Below, one piece after another: positions 24,829-33,783 of a stretch of 64,000 nt of DNA (position 1 is its first letter; each line of letters starts with the position of its first letter). A program made the position numbers and the translations under genes. The stretch comes from a bacterium (Candidatus Blackallbacteria) CG13_big_fil_rev_8_21_14_2_50_49_14 (GTDB lineage Bacteria; Cyanobacteriota; Sericytochromatia; UBA7694): assembly GCA_002783405.1 (NCBI GenBank), contig PFGG01000045.1, positions 22,238-86,237 on the forward strand, written 5' to 3'. The notes under the pieces are model-generated. The model saw only the letters and a program-made list of their open reading frames with translations, searched no databases and was not told where the DNA came from.

Positions 24829-25985
24829 GCCAGTTTGTCCCGAATCGCTTTGACGATTCGCTGGGATGCTCCTTTTGGCCCGTATCTTTCAGCCTGAACA
24901 GTTTGGGCAGCCCTTCGATAGGCGGGTTCTGTCAAAAGGCGGTTCAAAAACCAGGCCACGATCTCAGCATGCGGATCTGTTAGCAAGGTGAGCGCAGGCC
25001 CCAAAAGGCGGGTCTGCGCCTCTGCAAATTTTGGCGTGTATTGTAGCCCCTCTCGCCCCCAAGTCAAAATTGGAATGCCTAAGCCTGCGGCCTGCTCATG
25101 GGCCGTTCCTGCAAAACCAATCAAGGCTTCAGCCTGGTTTAAGATCGCTCCCCAATAATCTGAAGTATAGAGATAGAGGCGCATTTCCCCTTTTTGATAG
25201 CGATCTGTTTTTTCAAGCTCTTGTTGTTGCCAACCGCTTTGCAGCAAAACGGTCTGGATTTCATAGTTTGGAATACCGGGTGCCAGGCTGAGCAAGAAGT
25301 CATAGGGCCTCTCCCTGCAAGCTTCCAAATGGTGCACTAAATCGTTAAAATTCGCCACAGCATCCTGCCGACTGCCTGGAGCCAAAGCGATTCTGTTTCG
25401 CCCGGGTTGTGGGTGATAATTCCAGTTTTTCAGAGGTTCACAGCGATCCAAGATCGGGTTCCCCAATGCTTCTACCCGCAAGCCTCTTATTTTCAGACCG
25501 GCTGCGGTGAGCGCGTCGCGTGGATAGATTCCCAAACTTGCCTGACGCAGCATTTGGCATTGCAGGACATCATAGGTATTTTTTCGACCCTGGGTATAAT
25601 AATCACTCAAGGCACAGCCCACAAAGGCAAAGGGCAGTTTGCGCTGCCAGGCATAGGTGACGACGACGATATCTCCCACTGCAAGCACCCCATCCAAGGG
25701 GGTTTGATTGAGCACCTGACGTGCTTTCAAGAGATGCCCCCCCAAACCGGCCTGAAAATCCTTGAAAAGCTTCAATGGATTTAAATAGGCAAAACCAGCG
25801 GAAGGCGGCGAAAACTTGACAGGCAGGCATTCAATCCCCGCCTGCTTGTAAAAATGACCTTCTCCTACCAAGGGCAAAGCCAAAAGGGTATCTTGTGGGG
25901 CTTGTGCTTTCCAGGCCTGGGCCAGACTGACGCCAAGTAAATCTTCGCCCATGCCATTGCTGAGCAGGAGCATGCGTCGCTTCAT
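24825..25985 (-). CDS. Lipid-A-disaccharide-synthase-related protein
   Basis: A 386-residue GT-B-like protein. It has LLLSNGMGEDLLGVSLA at the N-terminus, VLAVGDIVVVTYA, an acceptor-site-like ALAPGSRQDA (about 203), and a donor half ending in IGFAGTAHEQAAGLGIPILT. It resembles the family annotated as lipid-A-disaccharide-synthase-related, which I recall as mostly cyanobacterial and without proven LpxB activity. No LpxA or LpxD gene is nearby. The start overlaps the stop of the upstream methyltransferase (ATGA). A glycolipid-forming role is plausible but unproven. Confidence 0.7.
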   Translation of the reverse strand: MKRRMLLLSNGMGEDLLGVSLAQAWKAQAPQDTLLALPLVGEGHFYKQAGIECLPVKFSPPSAGFAYLNPLKLFKDFQAGLGGHLLKARQVLNQTPLDGVLAVGDIVVVTYAWQRKLPFAFVGCALSDYYTQGRKNTYDVLQCQMLRQASLGIYPRDALTAAGLKIRGLRVEALGNPILDRCEPLKNWNYHPQPGRNRIALAPGSRQDAVANFNDLVHHLEACRERPYDFLLSLAPGIPNYEIQTVLLQSGWQQQELEKTDRYQKGEMRLYLYTSDYWGAILNQAEALIGFAGTAHEQAAGLGIPILTWGREGLQYTPKFAEAQTRLLGPALTLLTDPHAEIVAWFLNRLLTEPAYRRAAQTVQAERYGPKGASQRIVKAIRDKLA

Positions 25986-26686
25986 AGGCTACCTGGAAAA
26001 AAGTCTTTGACCAGATCCAGATAAGCTGTGCTGTGCACCTTCCCCTCACGAATGCTTAAAGTCTGCTCACGGGGCCATGAAGGCATTTTTTGCCAGGACA
26101 TGAGGATACGTATCGGTTTTTTTCCTGCCTGCCCACTGACCCGACAGAGGGCGTTTAAATAGAATCCCTGCGCTTGGGCTGCCTGCCTCACCGTGGTTTC
26201 TGTCTCTGCTGGCAGGATCAGAGCCAATTGCCCCTGGGGAGTCAACCCGTCTTTCGCAAAGGCGAGAATATCCTTCCAACTCAAATCCAGGCTGGAGCGT
26301 CCACGGGCCCGGGCTGGCTCTGGAGAAAGCGTATAGGGTTCAAAATAGGGGGGATTGCTCAGTATCAGATCAAAGGCCCGTTCTGGACGGTAGTCTTGTA
26401 ATTTGAGCTGCCTGAGCTGAAGTCGCTCTTCCCAAGCTGAAGCTTTAAAATTTTCCTGGGCCTGTTCAGCCGCTTGGGGTTCTGGTTCCAGCGCTTCAAT
26501 TTGGGCCTGGGGATATTTTTGAGCCTGCATCAGGGCCAAAATCCCTGTCCCCGTGCCAATATCTAAAATGTGTTGGGGCTGCTCAGATTCAACCCAAGAA
26601 CCCAGCAGCAGAGCGTCTGTCCCCATCGGGATGGGACTGTTCTGCTGCCGAATCCAAAACTGCTTGAGGCGAAAATCAGTGGGCAT
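25982..26686 (-). CDS. tRNA1(Val) (adenine-N6)-methyltransferase-like protein
   Basis: A 234-residue class I methyltransferase. The N-terminal FWIRQQNSPIPMGTDALLLG is characteristic of the TrmN6/YfiC group; the SAM loop is DIGTGTGILAL (about 42-52) and the N6-adenine catalytic motif is NPPYFEP (about 116). The family methylates A37 of tRNA-Val in enteric bacteria; the exact target here is inferred. ATG at 26686 is preferred to a TTG at 26716, since homologues begin near the FRLKQFWI strand. The gene starts 11 bp inside the upstream peptidase gene. Confidence 0.8.
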   Translation of the reverse strand: MPTDFRLKQFWIRQQNSPIPMGTDALLLGSWVESEQPQHILDIGTGTGILALMQAQKYPQAQIEALEPEPQAAEQAQENFKASAWEERLQLRQLKLQDYRPERAFDLILSNPPYFEPYTLSPEPARARGRSSLDLSWKDILAFAKDGLTPQGQLALILPAETETTVRQAAQAQGFYLNALCRVSGQAGKKPIRILMSWQKMPSWPREQTLSIREGKVHSTAYLDLVKDFFPGSL

Positions 26687-27656
26687 GCCTGAGTTTAAAG
26701 TCTTCCGTAAAGCCAATCAATTGATGCAGAATTCCCGGCTCCATGGCCGAATGGCCTGCATCGGGAACAATCTCAAGCTGGGCTTCTGGCCAGGCCCTGT
26801 GCAAATCCCAGGCAGAGCGTACCGGGCAGACCACATCATAGCGTCCATGCACAATATAGCCCGGAATCTGGCGAATTTTATCGACATTTTCCAAAAGATA
26901 ATTTTTGCTTGGGAAAAAGGAATCATGGATAAAATAATGGCATTCAATTCGCGCGAAAGCCAAGGCAAACTCAGCTTCATCAAAGGCTTCGACCAGGTTT
27001 AGATCGGGAATTAATTTAGAAGTCGCGGCTTCCCAGGTACTCCAGACCCGTGCAGCCTGCAACCGTACCTCTGGATCTTCTGAAGTCAGGCGGGCATAAT
27101 AGGCTTTGACCATGTCATGGCGTTCATTTTCAGGGATCACGGCCAGGTATTTTTCCCAGACATCGGGATAAAGCCAAGAGGCCCCTTCCTGATAAAGCCA
27201 TTGAATTTCTTCGGGCCGACAGAGAAAGATTCCCCGCAAAATCAAACCACTGGCCCGATCAGGATGGGTAATCGCATAGCTGAGCGCCAGGGTACTGCCC
27301 CAGCTGCCCCCAAAGACCAGCCATTTTTCAATGCCCAGTTCCTGGCGCAATTTTTCAATATCTGCCACCAAATCCCAGGTGGTATTCTCTCTTAAATCGG
27401 CATGGGGCAAGCTTTTGCCTGCTCCGCGCTGATCAAAGAGAATGATGCGGTAAAATTCAGGGTCAAAAAAGCGGCGGTATTTTTCATTCACCCCGCCCCC
27501 AGGCCCGCCATGCAGGAACACGACAGGATAGCCTTCTGGATTGCCACAGGCTTCGTAATACAAACTGTGAGGGTCGGAAACCTTGATAAATCCGGTATGG
27601 TAGGGTTCAATTTCAGGAAATAGAATGTTTTTCTGATCTGCTTGTAGAGGTTGCAT
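26676..27656 (-). CDS. pip: Proline iminopeptidase
   Basis: A 326-residue S33-family alpha/beta hydrolase, full length. It removes N-terminal proline from peptides. The oxyanion-hole motif HGGPGGG, the DQRGAGKS strand, the nucleophile elbow GGSWGSTLAL, and the Asp and His in GRYDVV and PDAGHSAMEPG are all visible. The ATG at 27656 is chosen because AGGAG lies 6 bases upstream; a longer frame from 27701 lacks this. It precedes the TrmN6-like and LpxB-like genes with short overlaps, forming one operon. Confidence 0.93.
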   Translation of the reverse strand: MQPLQADQKNILFPEIEPYHTGFIKVSDPHSLYYEACGNPEGYPVVFLHGGPGGGVNEKYRRFFDPEFYRIILFDQRGAGKSLPHADLRENTTWDLVADIEKLRQELGIEKWLVFGGSWGSTLALSYAITHPDRASGLILRGIFLCRPEEIQWLYQEGASWLYPDVWEKYLAVIPENERHDMVKAYYARLTSEDPEVRLQAARVWSTWEAATSKLIPDLNLVEAFDEAEFALAFARIECHYFIHDSFFPSKNYLLENVDKIRQIPGYIVHGRYDVVCPVRSAWDLHRAWPEAQLEIVPDAGHSAMEPGILHQLIGFTEDFKLRHAH

Positions 27657-27702
27657 AGCCGCTCCTGACGATGTTTTTCTGCTTCTCCAGACAGAGAACA
27701 CT

Positions 27703-27733
27703 GGCAGTATACAAGCTATTCGCTAATACTGCC
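27703..27733. repeat. 8-bp inverted repeat upstream of pip
   Basis: GGCAGTAT and ATACTGCC separated by 15 bases, 47 bp upstream of the pip ATG and 53 bp beyond the stop of the next upstream gene. No T tract follows, so an operator is as likely as a transcript hairpin. Confidence 0.35.
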
Positions 27734-27786
27734 GACCCAAACGCATTTTAGAACAAACAACCTATCATTGAGTTGCCAGAGGCATC

Positions 27787-28980
27787 CTATTTCTTTGCAG
27801 GTTCTTGATGGTGCAGGTATTCCTTTCCGGCCTCAATCAGGAGGGCTGTAGTATTGAGCACCCAGTCCTTTTCAGTCTTGGGCCAGTTCTCCCAGCCTTC
27901 CGGAAACTGGTGATCGCGAAACATCAGGGTCACATCAGCCAGTGAGACGGCAGGTTCTCCGTCAATCTCCTTCGTATTCGGGCTGTTGGCGAGAAAGGCC
28001 ATCAGTAGCCCAAATTCACCTGTAGAGCCAATCAAGTTATTTTCCCCGAGGGTCTTGGTAAGCGCTTCAAGCACTTCCCGATCCGCCGCATCATCCTGGC
28101 GATGTGCAATCTTCTGCAGTATCGCTGGCCCAGTCTTAGCAACGAAATTACCCAGGTCAGCCAAGAGCAGCCCGGCAGCCTTTCCGCTGAAGACCTTCGA
28201 ATCTGGGTCACGGAGAAGATTTTCTGCAATGAAATGGGCGATGTCGGAGCGCTTCAGGTAGCCATCCTTGGCCCGCATCGCCAGGCGGTCAAATTCAGAG
28301 GGGCTAAATCTCCCGGTATTCAGACGCGAGGGATCCCCCTGTAGAATGCCACTGTGACCAGGGTGCGAGCCCTGAGAGCCAGGAAAATCAAGGCTGAACA
28401 AGCTCGGCGGTAGCGGTGAATCCAGCGCGCCCGATTTGCTCAGCATCTTCGAATGGTTGCCTTTAGCGAAAAGCTCAAGCAAATTTCCCAGGTTGCCGCC
28501 GCCGCTGTTACCAAGGGCCACGACATCAGAGATGTCGGCAAGCGGCTGCTCTTCAGTATTGCGAACGGGCAGCGCACCTCCTGAGACCGCAGAACCTATA
28601 AATGGACAGGTTGCTTTCTTGGTAGCGATCGACTCTAACTGCTCGCTGCTTAAAGAGAGGACCTGCGTAAGCACATCTTCCGTTGCAAGCAAGCCTTCTC
28701 CCAAGGCCGGATGTGCTTTGTCATCCAGATCCTGAATGGTAGCAGGAGCCTCAAGTCCAGCAATTTTCAAGCTGGACTTGGGCACAGACCCCTGCTTTAA
28801 GGCATTGAGATCCAGTGATTTCCCGTCAAGGACATAGCCTTCACCTTTGGCTGAAACTAAAATTCGGTCTTTGCCATCGTTCGGCTTTGGAGCCTGACGA
28901 TGGTCTTCGGGGGTAGCTTTGCGAACATTTCCATCTAAGGGTTCTTCGTTATTAAAGCGAAAGGAAGGGATTGAGGGCAT
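27787..28980 (-). CDS. Possible heme-thiolate (chloroperoxidase-like) protein
   Basis: A 397-residue protein with no obvious signal peptide. Near residue 123 it reads TCPFIGSAVSGGALPVRN, followed by DISDVVALGN and a short helix. This matches the spacing of the proximal-cysteine motif of fungal heme-thiolate peroxidases (CP, then a helix and GxLPR). Further on, HSGILQGDPSRLNTGRF (about 211) loosely recalls their EHD-S-SR segment, though the acidic residue seems replaced. This assignment is tentative and from motif memory. AGGAGT lies 6 bases before the ATG. Two LysR genes lie upstream on the same strand. Its base composition appears more GC-rich than the flanking gaps. Confidence 0.4.
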   Translation of the reverse strand: MPSIPSFRFNNEEPLDGNVRKATPEDHRQAPKPNDGKDRILVSAKGEGYVLDGKSLDLNALKQGSVPKSSLKIAGLEAPATIQDLDDKAHPALGEGLLATEDVLTQVLSLSSEQLESIATKKATCPFIGSAVSGGALPVRNTEEQPLADISDVVALGNSGGGNLGNLLELFAKGNHSKMLSKSGALDSPLPPSLFSLDFPGSQGSHPGHSGILQGDPSRLNTGRFSPSEFDRLAMRAKDGYLKRSDIAHFIAENLLRDPDSKVFSGKAAGLLLADLGNFVAKTGPAILQKIAHRQDDAADREVLEALTKTLGENNLIGSTGEFGLLMAFLANSPNTKEIDGEPAVSLADVTLMFRDHQFPEGWENWPKTEKDWVLNTTALLIEAGKEYLHHQEPAKK

Positions 28981-29253
28981 AAGAAACTCCTATTTACAAA
29001 TGCACAAACTGCATTAAATTTTAATCATATTTTATCTCGAAATATCTAAATTTTTGAAACAAAACTTGTGCACTTTTTTATAGCGTATTTTTTGTAGCTT
29101 AGGGCAGGCCCCCTGTAAAGCCTGGAGCACCTGTCTAAAATTACCACTTTACATCAAAGTGATTTCTCTGATAGCAATGAGGATAATTTTTGAGTATGTC
29201 CAAGCTCTGAAAAGAGTCTCAAAGAACGGGTTTAATCCCCATATCGCTCTGTT

Positions 29254-30162
29254 CTAAGTCTCGAAAGCATTCTCAGACGCTGTGATTTGTTCTGCAATAG
29301 CTTGAATTTTTTCAATAGAGACATAGTGTTGACGATTTTTATGCCAGCTCAAAATTCCCTGATAAAACACCTTATTACAACGTTGAAGAATTTGCATTTC
29401 ATGATCTGCAACCCTATCTGCTACGGCTGCTTCGTGGGTAAGAATAGAGCCTTCACCAGCCATAGCCAATTTACGGCAAATACAAATAGTGTTGACAATC
29501 AAGCGAGTCAAAGGATACTCATGCTCCAAGGTTTCACCCAGGGTATAATCGTATTTGCGGTCTTTTAACATTCGAACAAAGGGAAAAACATGTTCATCAT
29601 TAAAGGCTATCAGACCTTTTTGCTCTCCTTTGTAGCAATCTGCGGCCAATACAGCAGGAGAAGAAAACAGTTCGTAATTTTCGACTTCTTCAATGTTCAA
29701 GCGATGATAGCCCAGAGCAATGCTATTGGGCTGCTCAATTAAAGCCGCTGCCAATTGATGCTGAAGCACCCAATGGGATTTGATTTCAATTTCAGGAAAC
29801 GCCGCAAGCAAAGCCAACAAAAACTGGCTGGTAAACAAATTGCAATCCCAGCCATTGCTCAAATAAAGGCGCAGGGTCTTCGCTTCTCCCTTTTGGGTGA
29901 ATTGCTGCATCGCAGACATCGTCTGATCCAGGGTCTTAAAAAATTGTGGCAAAGCATGGTTTAAACGTTGTCCAGCTTCCGTAATCACCAAGCCCTGCGC
30001 TTGTCGTTCAAAGAGTTGAACATTTAATTTTTCTTCCAATTGTGCAATTTGGTAACTTAAAGCCTGCTGGGTATAATTCAGAGCTTCGGCAGCACGCGAA
30101 ATATTCAATTGCTTGACCAATTCTTGAAAACTGATCAGGGCGTCTAAATTCACATCGCTCAT
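29254..30162 (-). CDS. LysR-type transcriptional regulator
   Basis: A 302-residue regulator of normal LysR length. The N-terminal winged helix-turn-helix contains NISRAAEALNYTQQALSYQI and LEEKLNVQLFER (about 18-55). The rest is the two-lobed effector-binding domain, rather divergent. It overlaps the stop of another LysR gene by 4 bp and so is translated with it. The next gene downstream is the peroxidase-like protein, a possible but unproven target. Confidence 0.88.
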   Translation of the reverse strand: MSDVNLDALISFQELVKQLNISRAAEALNYTQQALSYQIAQLEEKLNVQLFERQAQGLVITEAGQRLNHALPQFFKTLDQTMSAMQQFTQKGEAKTLRLYLSNGWDCNLFTSQFLLALLAAFPEIEIKSHWVLQHQLAAALIEQPNSIALGYHRLNIEEVENYELFSSPAVLAADCYKGEQKGLIAFNDEHVFPFVRMLKDRKYDYTLGETLEHEYPLTRLIVNTICICRKLAMAGEGSILTHEAAVADRVADHEMQILQRCNKVFYQGILSWHKNRQHYVSIEKIQAIAEQITASENAFET

Positions 30163-31049
30163 ATCAGATCCTCACGTTGAAAATGCCATTGTGCCAACTG
30201 CTCAGCAGATAAAACCTGAGCGTTCAAATGGGAATGATAAGCCAACAAAAGTGCTGGGCGCACCCTTAAAGTCTGAGGCGGCTCTGCAACCACAGCCAAT
30301 TTGCCTTGACTTTGCTCTTTTTGAGTAATGCTGGCGGGTAAAAAAGCAGCCAAGGCCATGTGTTGACACATGTACTTTAAAATATCCACATTGGGCACAA
30401 TGATTTTAACCTGACGGGGATAGGCTGTTTGGTTCCAAAGCGGAAAGGGAGCTTGCAAAGCCAATGAGGACTCAATTTCACCATAGAGATAATCCGACCA
30501 ATGCCCCCCCCTGTATTGGGGATGTGAAACAATTTGAAAAGGTTCTTCAGGCCCCAGATAGAGTTCAAACTCTCGTCCTGAGATATAGGGCATCACCCGT
30601 TCTCCATTGAGCGAATAAGTGGTCAATACCACATCCAATAATTGTGATTGAAAGGCATCCAATAAAATATGCCAATCTCGATTGAATCCCTGTACATTAA
30701 GCAGGTACTGGGGATGCAATACACGCAGAGCAGAAACCAAAGGCAATAAAATACTTCGGCCCCAAAAATCAGACCAACCGAAGCGTATTTCGGCAGGATA
30801 AACATTATTGGATACTTGGTTAATTTTGGAAACTCCGATCAGCAGTTCCAAAGCCTGACGTTTGAAGTACTCGCCAGCATCGGTCAATTCACTCAGTTGA
30901 TTATTAAACAGGGCAACGCCCAATTGTTTTTCCAATTGACGCATGTTTTTTTGTAAGGTCACAGGGGTTACGTTAAGGCTCTCAGCAGCCTGTGAAACAT
31001 TCAGACAATCGGCCAGCACAGAAAAAAAGTACAGCCATTGTATTTTCAT
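30159..31049 (-). CDS. LysR-type transcriptional regulator
   Basis: A 296-residue LysR protein. The helix-turn-helix NVSQAAESLNVTPVTLQKNM is followed by LEKQLGVALFNN (about 18-52), with a divergent effector domain behind. It lies first in a two-gene LysR operon (ATGA overlap with the second). The two regulators share only the family pattern and differ through most of their length, so this is not a recent duplication. Confidence 0.88.
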   Translation of the reverse strand: MKIQWLYFFSVLADCLNVSQAAESLNVTPVTLQKNMRQLEKQLGVALFNNQLSELTDAGEYFKRQALELLIGVSKINQVSNNVYPAEIRFGWSDFWGRSILLPLVSALRVLHPQYLLNVQGFNRDWHILLDAFQSQLLDVVLTTYSLNGERVMPYISGREFELYLGPEEPFQIVSHPQYRGGHWSDYLYGEIESSLALQAPFPLWNQTAYPRQVKIIVPNVDILKYMCQHMALAAFLPASITQKEQSQGKLAVVAEPPQTLRVRPALLLAYHSHLNAQVLSAEQLAQWHFQREDLI

Positions 31050-31217
31050 TTTTTAAGCGTATCCTAACAGCAAGAGTAACGGAACGAATAAATCAAGCCC
31101 TGCGGATCCAGCACTGAATTGAGTTTATCATAGCGTATATGCTCCCCAAAACGCTTGCTCCTGTAAACACTCCAATCGCCTGTTTAGACACGTTTCAGAG
31201 GGTCTCAAACGAAGTTT

Positions 31218-32249
31218 CTAATCTGCCGTGTTTCTATTTTCACTGAGTTCCCCGCAGAGATTGACCTGCATCAGTTCACGGGTACGCTCCGGGCTATAGC
31301 CCACAGTCAAGAGGTAATAGAGTTTGGCCAAGGCCGCTTCTGCGGTCATATCCCCGCCGCCAATCACCCCCACCTCAGCCAAAGCGCGACCGGCTGCATA
31401 ACTGGTAATTTCAACACCGCCCTTCAGACATTGGGTAACATCGACAATCACCACGCCCCGTTCTGTAGCTTCTGCCAGAACGCGGAGAAAATCGGGGTCA
31501 CGGGCGGGGCCATTGCCCAGCCCATAGGCCTCTAAAATCAAACCCTGCAAAGGCGGCTGCAGCATATTTTCAAGCACCTGGGCCGAGATGCCGGGAAAGA
31601 GGCGCAAAGCCCCCACGGTGGCTTTATTCAGGGCCTGCACATGCAAATTGGGGGGTGTCACCGGCACCGGCCGAATTTCAGGCCAGCGAATCTCGATTTC
31701 AATACCGGCAGTACCCAAGAGCGGGTAATTGGGGGAGGCAAAAGCTTGAAACCCCTTGGCATCAACTTTAACGGCCCGACAGCCGCGCAAGAGTTTCCCG
31801 CCAAAGAAGAGACAGACTTCTGGAATCGCATATTGCGATGCGATCAGCAGCGAGGTGATCAGATTATCGCGGGCATCATTGCGAATTTCACAGAGCGGAA
31901 TTTGCGAACCCGTCAAAAGAACAGGCTTGCGCAATCCCTGCAACATAAAGGGCAGAGCCGAAGCGGTATAGGCCATCGTATCGGTTCCGTGCAGCACGAT
32001 AAAGCCATCGTAATCGTCATAATGGCTGGCGATATCCTCGGCAATTACCAGCCAGTCATCAGGGTGCATATTGGCTGAATCGAGCAGATTCGGGTATTCG
32101 TGGATTTCAAATTCTGGCATGCCCGCCTGATTAAACATCGGCATAAGTTCCATTTGGGCCTGAAGATAACCGGGCTCGGGACGATAGCCCTGGGGGGTAT
32201 TCATCATGCCGATCGTGCCGCCATTATAGGCAATATAAATCCGTTTCAT
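31218..32249 (-). CDS. ansA: Type I L-asparaginase
   Basis: A 343-residue cytoplasmic-type asparaginase, which hydrolyses asparagine to aspartate and ammonia. The first catalytic threonine is in YNGGTIGMM (about 8-16) and the second in LHGTDTMAYTASAL (about 87-100), followed by TGSQIPLCEIRNDARDN. It lacks a signal peptide, as type I enzymes do. Its ATG overlaps the TGA of the FHA-GAF-Nudix gene (TGATG), so translation is coupled. Confidence 0.93.
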   Translation of the reverse strand: MKRIYIAYNGGTIGMMNTPQGYRPEPGYLQAQMELMPMFNQAGMPEFEIHEYPNLLDSANMHPDDWLVIAEDIASHYDDYDGFIVLHGTDTMAYTASALPFMLQGLRKPVLLTGSQIPLCEIRNDARDNLITSLLIASQYAIPEVCLFFGGKLLRGCRAVKVDAKGFQAFASPNYPLLGTAGIEIEIRWPEIRPVPVTPPNLHVQALNKATVGALRLFPGISAQVLENMLQPPLQGLILEAYGLGNGPARDPDFLRVLAEATERGVVIVDVTQCLKGGVEITSYAAGRALAEVGVIGGGDMTAEAALAKLYYLLTVGYSPERTRELMQVNLCGELSENRNTAD

Positions 32250-33706
32250 CAGGCCTGAGTGCCTGATTCACGCAACTTGAGTAAATCTGAAAGAATACCT
32301 TCAAAATATTTTTTATCTTTGGCATGGGTCAAGAGCTCTGTCGCTGATTCCAGGGGAACCCACCGCGCTTCAGGATTATCTGGGTCTTGAGGTTTGAGTT
32401 CTTCCTGTTCAGTGGTAAAGAGGTACATATAGATGGTTTTAACTTCCCCCCTGTCCTCTGTTCCCTCAGAATTCAGTGCAGTGCGCTGATAAGATGGCAA
32501 AGGCCGGTTTAAGCGCAGAAATTCAATCCCGGATTCTTCAAAGATTTCCCTTTGAGCAGTCACGGCAGGCTCTTCTCCCACCTCAATTTTACCCTTGGGC
32601 AAAGACCAGGAGGTGCCTTTTTGACTCACGATCAGCACCTCCCCTTTGCTATTGAGAACCACGCCCCCAGAAGAATAGGTATGCGCAATCGGCGTGGGTT
32701 GAGGAACCGCTTTCGGTTTTTCTGCTTCTGGTTCTTCCAACAGCACAGTTGGATCTAGAATACTGAGTTTACGGGTCAAGGCCTGGTGGCGTTCTTCCAA
32801 GTTTTTATGCGCCAGATTAAGTTGTTCAAGCTCTTCCTGTTGCTTGTTTTTTTCAGCCTGTAAATCAGCATAGCGCTTCGCATTGACAATCGCAATCGCT
32901 GCCTGATCAGCCAAATAATCAAAGAGAAACTGATCCACATCGGTAAAATTATTCATGAGCTGTTTTGCATCGGCATAAAACAACCCAATTACGCGTTCTC
33001 TCAGCATCAGGGGGGCACACATCGCCGAATAGATTTTCTGCGACATCATGCTTTCACTGTGACCTAAAACCTGGGGATTGTCTGAATTAAGACGTACAAT
33101 CGTATGCTTTTCACTCAAAGCGTCTTTGAGAATCGAGTGGCTGATATCCGCCTGGCCGGATTCCGCTTTTTCCTTATCAATACGGTAGGTGGTCGCGTAT
33201 TTCCAGAGGATCTTCTCATGCGTATCTGTCAGCACAATAAACCCTCTTTCTGCGCCAATTAGCCCCAAACCTTCCTTGAGAATATTGAGCAGAATCATGT
33301 CCAGATTGTTGAGGGTGAGAATGGATTGCGTTACTTTTTTCAGGCGCATCAGATCATCTTTGTGGATAAAGTGCCTTTGCATATCCATCATGGTGTTTTG
33401 GCGGGGATCGGGCCCTGTTTCTTCGCTATAGACCAAATGAATATCGCTGGAGATTTGAATCCGATCATTCACTTCAAGTTGTTTTTGTTTGACCCTGACA
33501 CCATTCACAAAGACATAATTGGTAGAGTTGAGATCCTGAACCGTATAATGCCCGTTTTCAAGAAATATCCGGGCATGGTTGCGTGAAACCTTGGGGTGAT
33601 CAAATACAAGATCATTGTCTTTGCTTCTCCCAATCGACAGCACAGGCTTGTCCATGGGATATTTTTTGACAATATCATTGCCTTTTAGGTGTGTTAAGAA
33701 TTTCAT
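32249..33706 (-). CDS. FHA-GAF-Nudix fusion protein
   Basis: A 485-residue cytoplasmic protein. Residues 1-95 are an FHA phosphothreonine-binding domain (SIGRSKDNDLVF, VSRNHARI, LNSTNYVFVNG). About 115-285 form a GAF sensor domain (RGFIVL, MCAPLMLRERVIGLFYAD). A short coiled coil (about 285-320) leads to a Nudix hydrolase at about 345-480, with a perfect Nudix box: G372, E378, REIFEESGI. The closest simple Nudix relatives clean up dinucleoside polyphosphates, but the substrate here is not determined. The FHA part could read the output of a Ser/Thr kinase such as that at 8184-10472. It is coupled to ansA. Confidence 0.88.
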   Translation of the reverse strand: MKFLTHLKGNDIVKKYPMDKPVLSIGRSKDNDLVFDHPKVSRNHARIFLENGHYTVQDLNSTNYVFVNGVRVKQKQLEVNDRIQISSDIHLVYSEETGPDPRQNTMMDMQRHFIHKDDLMRLKKVTQSILTLNNLDMILLNILKEGLGLIGAERGFIVLTDTHEKILWKYATTYRIDKEKAESGQADISHSILKDALSEKHTIVRLNSDNPQVLGHSESMMSQKIYSAMCAPLMLRERVIGLFYADAKQLMNNFTDVDQFLFDYLADQAAIAIVNAKRYADLQAEKNKQQEELEQLNLAHKNLEERHQALTRKLSILDPTVLLEEPEAEKPKAVPQPTPIAHTYSSGGVVLNSKGEVLIVSQKGTSWSLPKGKIEVGEEPAVTAQREIFEESGIEFLRLNRPLPSYQRTALNSEGTEDRGEVKTIYMYLFTTEQEELKPQDPDNPEARWVPLESATELLTHAKDKKYFEGILSDLLKLRESGTQA

Positions 33707-33783
33707 CAGTGGATCATCTGACTCTCAGGAATTTTAACGCCTATTGTACACAATCCTGAGCCTGAAAGGAATCCCGCAGAAAT

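Noticed and set aside
29143-29159. CACTTT/AAAGTG hairpin in the gap beside the LysR pair
   Set aside because: A 6-bp AT-rich stem with no T run; too weak to call a terminator or operator.
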